In this document: positions 58,905 to 64,000 of the stretch, piece by piece
Layout of the letters: every line of letters starts with the position of its first letter
How positions within the stretch are numbered: position 1 is the stretch's first letter
Assembly (NCBI RefSeq): GCF_963678635.1
Contig: NC_087065.1
Location: forward strand, 62,026,754 to 62,090,753
From: Symsagittifera roscoffensis
Lineage: Eukaryota; Xenacoelomorpha; Acoela; Convolutidae
Direction of reading: 5' to 3'
Length of the DNA: 64,000 bases
Translations under genes and position numbers: made by a program
Notes under the pieces: model-generated
Told to the model about the DNA's origin: nothing
Seen by the model: the letters and a program-made list of their open reading frames with translations, nothing else
Databases searched by the model: none

Positions 58905-59087
58905 ATGTTGGTCCTTCCATTTGACTAACTCATGTTCGCAAACTTCACAGAACAAACATCTTCTCCCTTCAATGTGAAACAACTGGAATGTACAGCTACC
59001 TGAGTCGTGGTTCAACATTTCCTTCAAAAGTTCCAACAAATCCATTTTGGGCTGAGCATGCGCAACAGATCCCTCGTGCTCGGTCAT
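58905..59087 (-). CDS. Locus A exon 1: N-terminus of divergent winged-helix (ETS-like) protein
   Basis: It is 61 codons starting at ATG (59087), ending ...WKDQH before a GTATGT donor, phase 0. It holds an amphipathic helix 'LLELLKEML' followed by a Cys-rich stretch 'CLFCEVC' and 'LVKWKDQH'. Joined to exon 2 this gives W-x4-KGIF, which matches the beta1-beta2 turn of ETS domains (ELF group), with the helix in the place of ETS alpha1. A roughly 25-residue insertion between the two is not typical. Two paralogous exons exist in the window (16512-16700 and 7431-7628) with the same splice position. Gene status is well supported; the ETS assignment is inference, and IRF is the main alternative. Confidence 0.75.
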
Positions 59088-60829
59088 TATTTACAACCTG
59101 AAAAAAAAAACATTTGAAAGCGAAAACGAGGCTACATCGATCCAATGAATATGTTTAAAGAACTGAAAATTATAATTAGGCAGGTCATAATCGAAAACAC
59201 TCATAAGCATTGCGTTTGATTCAGTGACGACAAGAGGACTAATAAAAAAATTTGACTACAACGTACCACACATTTGATCGAAAAATTGTGCCATGAGCCT
59301 TCTTGTCAGCATAAAAACATAGAAACAACCTGTATGTAGTAACCTTTCAGTGCATGATTAAAAGCTGTTTAGCCGCCACGAACTATATAATTTTTACAAA
59401 GGAGACGCGACGCTGTTCTTCACACCACATCCGATACAGAAACATGTCAGAGTTTAAAAAATTCTGATCATGGCAAAAAAATTATACATTCAACTTTTGC
59501 TAATAATGAGAACAATTTCAACAAATCTTAATAAAAACAGGTTTCAATTTGATATCCGACTCATTTTCTATAACACTTCACTCATAGAGGCGCATTGATA
59601 AAAATCAATCCAGGCGAAGGAGTCAATTATAATTAGTTGATCAAGCACACGAACATAAAGCCCTTGAAACGCAAAAAAAATCAATTATAAAAATAAATTG
59701 AAACAAAATCATCTGCGCCTTACGGCAAAAATTAAAAAAACTGGAAAGAAAAAGGAAAACAAATAGATAAATAAGAAACAATACTAAATTGTTTAACAAA
59801 AAACACTTTTGCAATATATTGTTAGGAATTAAGAATATAGCAAGAAAATGATCTAATGACAAAAAAGTCGGTCTCTGCGCATGTAGCAGGTAAGGTTCCG
59901 ACCACAGTTTAATTAGAAAAAGAATCCGGATGTGGGTGGTGTGGGATTTTCAATTAACAACATTCATTGTAGCCAAATGATTAATAATAACGAAAACAAA
60001 GAGATAAACGAAATTTTTTTTCTTCAAATTGAAGAAAATAATGAAAAAATAAAAACTCAGCCAAATTATTGCTACTTTGATTTTGAACAATCCACACATG
60101 CTCGTAAAATTACACAAACGGTTGAACGAAAAAATGATCTCATTTAGAAAAAAGAAAAAAATATTAGCTGAAAAAAGGCGGTTTAAAATGTAAGCTAGCC
60201 GAATCCAGCCAATTATAGTTCCTCGATGAGGATAAATGAGTAGCATCGCCAAAAGGACATTATTTCCTAAGAAAAAAATCAACGAACAAAACAAAATACC
60301 AAGAAAATCTGCGTTTTTTTGGCGTGCGTTCCCGTTCAAAATTAGTACGTTCAAAATTAGTTGGTCGACCGAAAATGGATGTCATAAAATAATAAATATC
60401 AAAGGGGGGACCCTTTGGTTGATGTTGAGGTCGAGTCCCTGAGGGGAGAGGTGTCCACCCCCTTTAAATCCGCCGCTACTTAATTTAAGTGAACTATATT
60501 TCTGCCTATGATCCGACCCTTGTTAATAAATATAGTCTTTTACGAAGTGGATAAATGATAATCACATTGAGAACCTCCAGCAAGGAAGAAGTAACCCTAT
60601 GAACTAGTCGTTGTTTACGAGAAAAAATTCTGGAATTGAAGATCATCAAACACTGACCGCAAGTGTAAACATTGTATAAATCTATATGCTAGAGTGCTAG
60701 AGTGATAGAGAGACATCTCTGTCAATTTCAGGCTAATTTGAAATATAATAGACGTAATTTATAATAGTCTGATTTCCCGAGGCAATCTTCTGCAAAAAGG
60801 AACCAATAGGGATCACGTAAACCGGTTTG
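59088..60829. other. Upstream of locus A, no supported gene
   Basis: The presumed promoter region of locus A lies here, but I see no defined TATA or initiator element I would commit to. Short open frames are Phe/Leu/Ile-rich AT translations. Confidence 0.35.
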
Positions 60830-61334
60830 AAAAAATTAAATTCCATTGATTGATTCGGTTCGCAAAAGTTTTAAGTTTTTCTAGGCAAGCTGTTCAAACT
60901 ACGACCCCATGAGAAAATTTAAGTTAAATTACGAAGCAAATAGGATGACGAAAAAGTTAAATTTTTCTTGGCATGCTTTTCCAGCTATGAGAACTTAGAG
61001 TTTTCTCAGCAAGTTATTCAAGCCATGAACTTTGATGAAGTTATTCAAGCCATGAAATTTTATAGACTGATTTGGTTCGGCGAAAAAAAATTGCACTCAA
61101 ACCATGAAATTTTATAGACTGATTTGGTTAGGCGAAAAAAAATTGCAATCGCAACTAAAATGAAAGTTGTTTACAGCAAAAAAAAAATCAGTGATGTGGC
61201 AACTAAGCCGACCGTTTTTAATTTCCTTGATACTGAAAAAAAACAAGATCGGGCCACGAATCGAACCCCAGACCTTAGAGTACAAAGACAGCTGCTTTTT
61301 CTCCAGGCCAATGGGCAGCAATCTGGAACATGTT
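60830..61334. repeat. Satellite block IV, diverged start, with a tRNA-like T core
   Basis: Diverged monomers run from 60830 to 61100. A 35-base piece 'CCATGAAATTTTATAGACTG' is repeated at 61053 and 61101. 61325-61246 on the minus strand is tRNA-like (A-box-like TGGCCTGGAGAA, perfect B box GGTTCGATTC), a fragment of a further T subfamily. Confidence 0.6.
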
Positions 61335-64000
61335 AAGAGAAGATAAGAAGAGACGCGAAAAGAATTGATTCAACTGATTTTGATAAGCTAGTTATCAACC
61401 GGAATAAAAATTTATATTCCAGTTTGATAACGCTTGCTTATCGCAAGCACAAAAGCTATCTCATGGAGCAAACCGTATGGCGAAATGTTAGTTTTTGTGT
61501 GCAAGCTATTCAAGCAAGGAGATACTTTAAGTTAATTCATAGAAAAAGTAGGCAAATCAAGAAATGAAACTTCAGAGAGAGAATCCGTCCGTGCGAAATC
61601 TGAATTTTTTAAGCAAGCTTTTGATGCTAAGAAACTTTGAACCTTTTTGTCGAATCGCCAGAAGTTAAAAGTTTTCTCAGCAAGCTATTCAAGTTATTTG
61701 ATAACGAGAATTGGTTCGCAGAGCAACCGAACTTTTCTATTTAAGCTACTCAGCGAAAATCTTCGAAACATTTCTGGTTATTTCATAGATCGAATCTCTC
61801 CGCACGAAAACAAGTTTTTCTTGAGCAAGTCTTTAAAACATTGAAAGCTATAAAAGCGTTTCAAATTTTAAGTGATTTTAGACGGATCGGTTCGGGAACA
61901 ATTTTAAGTTTCCTCCGCAAGCTATTTAAAACATGAAACTATGAAAGATTTCATATTATTTTAAAGACCAAATCGGTTCGGGAAACATAAGTGTTTTTTA
62001 AGCAAGCTATTCGTTAAAATTTTGTTAGGCAACTTAATCAAGCTACGGAACTTTGAGATACTTCATGTGAGTTATTTCATGAAGAAAATCGGACGGCGAA
62101 AAAATCAATTTTTCTATTGAAGTCAAACAGGCAATGAAATTTCAAAAAAGTTATGTTATTTCATAGAGCAAATCGCTCCGCGAAAATAACAAGTTTTGCT
62201 TAAGCAAGCTATTCAAGTATTTCATATAGAGAATCAGTTTGCAAAATTTAGTTTTCCTACGCAAGCTATTCATGTAAGGAAACTTTGGGATATTTAAAGT
62301 TATAACATAGAATTAATTCGTTTGCGAAAAATTGAAGTAGTTCTAAGCAGGCTATGAACTATAACAAGTAAATTCATAGGCCGAATCGGTTCGTGAAAAA
62401 CTAAAATTTTCTTAGCAAGCTACTCAAGCTATGAAATCGGTTTGGGAAAAAAAAATCCAAGCAAGCAAGAAGGTAAGAAGAGAAGATAAGAAGAGACGCG
62501 AAAAGAATTGATTCAACTGATTTTGATAAGCTAGTTATCAACCGGAATAAAAGTCTTTATTCCAGTTTGATAACGCTTGCTTATCGCAAGCACAAAAGCT
62601 ATCTCATGGAGCGAACCGTATGGTGAAATGTTAGTTTTTGTGTGCAAGCTATTCAAGCAAGGAGATACTTTAAGTTAATTCATAGAAAAAGTAGGCAAAT
62701 CAAGAAATGAAACTTCAGAGAGAGAATCCGTCCGTGCGAAATCTGAGTTTTTTAAGCAAGCTTTTGATGCTAAGAAACTTTGAACCTTTTTGTCGAATCG
62801 CCAAAAGTTAAAAGTTTTCTCAGCAAGCTATTCAAGTTATTTGATAACGAGAATTGGTTCGCAGAGCAACCGAACTTTTCTATTTAAGCTACTCAGCGAA
62901 AATCTTCGAAACATTTCTGGTTATTTCATAGATCGAATCTCTCCGCACGAAAACAAGTTTTTCTTGAGCAAGTCTTTAAAACATTGAAAGATATAAAGGC
63001 GTTTCAAATTTTAAGTGATTTTAGACGGATCGGTTCGGGAACAGTTTTAAGTTTCCTCCGCAAGCTATTTAAAACATGAAACTTGGAAAGATTTCAAATT
63101 ATTTTAAAGACCAAATCGGTTCGGGAAACATAAGTGTTTTTTTTAAGCAAGCTATTCGTTAAAATTTTGTTAGGCAACTTAATCAAGCTACGGAACTTTG
63201 AGATACTTCATGTGAGTTATTTCATGAAGAAAATCGGACGGCGAAAAAATCAATTTTTCTATTGAAGTCAAACAGGCAATGAAATTTCAAAAAAGTTATG
63301 TTATTTCATAGAGCAAATCGCTCCGCGAAAATATCAAATTTTGCTTAAGCAAGCTATTCAAGTATTTCATACAGAGAATCAGTTCGCAAAATTTAGTTTT
63401 CCTACGCAAGCTATTCATGTAAGGAAACTTTGGGATATTTAATGTTATAACATAGAATTAATTCGTTTGCGAAAAACTGAAGTAGTTCTAAGCAGGCTAT
63501 GAACTATAACAAGTAAATTCATAGGCCGAATTGGTTCGTGAAAAACTAAAATTTTCTTAGCAAGCTACTCAAGCTATGAAATCGGTTTGAGAAAAAAATT
63601 CCAAGCAAGCAAGAAGGTAAGAAGAGAAGATAAGAAGAGACGCGAAAAGAATTGATTCAACTGATTTTGATAAGCTAGTTATCAACCGGAATAAAAGTCT
63701 TTATTCCAGTTTGATAACGCTTGCTTATCGCAAGCACAAAAGCTATCTCATGGAGCGAACCGTATGGTGAAATGTTAGTTTTTGTGTGCAAGCTATTCAA
63801 GCAAGGAGATACTTTAAGTTAATTCATAGAAAAAGTAGGCAAATCAAGAAATGAAACTTCAGAGAGAGAATCCGTCCGTGCGAAATCTGAGTTTTTTAAG
63901 CAAGCTTTTGATGCTAAGAAACTTTGAACCTTTTTGTCGAATCGCCAAAAGTTAAAAGTTTTCTCAGCAAGCTATTCAAGTTATTTGATAACGAGAATTG
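61335..64000. repeat. Satellite block IV: 1143-bp higher-order repeat
   Basis: The unit beginning AAGAGAAGATAAGAAGAGAC starts at 61335, 62478 and 63621 (the last cut by the window end). Copies are nearly identical over 1143 bp, while the roughly 85-bp monomers inside each are strongly diverged. Each unit opens with an approximately 100-bp hairpin cluster not found in other blocks. Confidence 0.93.

Larger units (their letters stand above)
50709..59087 (-). other. Locus A gene span (four exons, further exons not found)
   Basis: Exon order on the minus strand is 59087-58905, 58827-58753, 58660-58601, then 51831-50709. The first two introns are 77 and 92 bases and the third about 6.8 kb. The large intron contains a plus-strand coding-like relic (51966-52470), T and R2 repeats and the 155-bp array. 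A phase-1 donor at the end of exon 4 implies at least one more exon at lower coordinates. I see no convincing candidate before the LINE at 49667. Confidence 0.6.

Noticed and set aside
61647-62987. Two identical 65-residue plus-strand frames
   Set aside because: They are the same stretch of satellite in two copies of the 1143-bp unit; composition follows the repeat.

Overview
The window is AT-rich, intron-containing eukaryotic DNA, almost certainly from an invertebrate animal. Three things point that way. There are GT/AG introns with GTAAGT donors between short phase-0 exons. There is a decayed BEL/Pao Gag, from a retrotransposon group known from animals. There is an APE-type LINE carrying a 2A peptide. 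I cannot name the lineage. Unique coding DNA is a small minority; most of the window is mobile elements, their relics and tandem arrays.

Protein-coding content. (1) Positions 45405-49682, minus strand: one long non-LTR retrotransposon ORF. It reads 2A peptide, PHD-like finger, linker with an internal repeat, APE endonuclease, reverse transcriptase, C-terminal zinc fingers. It is probably dead: there is no ATG ahead of the 2A, the catalytic Asp of RT motif A is Val, and a TGA sits inside the first C-terminal finger. (2) A dispersed family of minus-strand genes that I read as very divergent winged-helix (ETS-like, possibly IRF-like) transcription factors. Locus A (59087 down to 50709) looks intact over four exons. 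Locus B (16700 down to about 11480) is a decayed copy. Locus C (7628 down to 3325) has exons 1-3. All visible junctions between exons 1, 2, 3 and 4 are phase 0. (3) Relics: a BEL/Pao Gag (39680-40478, plus) and the 3' end of another LINE (37030-37340, minus). A few coding-like fragments remain unassigned.

Repeats. At least three groups of roughly 0.4-0.7 kb non-autonomous elements recur. The T group has short hairpins near both ends and a tRNA-like A-box/B-box core lying in reverse in the middle; different subfamilies carry different cores between the same ends. The R1 group has hairpins at both ends and no tRNA core. The R2 group ends near a 'CCTATATAAGAGTCTTCAC' motif. A diverged satellite of about 80-88 bp, each monomer an imperfect palindrome, forms blocks at 28128-31260, 31573-33475, 40944-42610 and 60830-64000. 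The first three blocks share the same left and right edges, and the last has become a 1143-bp higher-order repeat. Other arrays are a GC-rich 110/125-bp minisatellite (23631-24712), a 593-bp higher-order GATG-type array (34347-36545), a degenerate array of about 155 bp (56270-57540) and a GATA microsatellite (37635-37682).

Layout: 1-16.7 kb holds loci C and B among T, R1 and R2 copies; 16.7-23.3 kb is repeat-rich with one orphan exon; 23.4-24.7 kb is the minisatellite; 25-28 kb is mostly featureless; 28-36.5 kb is satellite and GATG arrays; 37-40.5 kb has retroelement relics; 40.9-45.4 kb has satellite and T elements; 45.4-49.7 kb is the LINE; 50-59.1 kb is locus A with repeats in its large intron; 60.8-64 kb is the satellite higher-order repeat running off the window.
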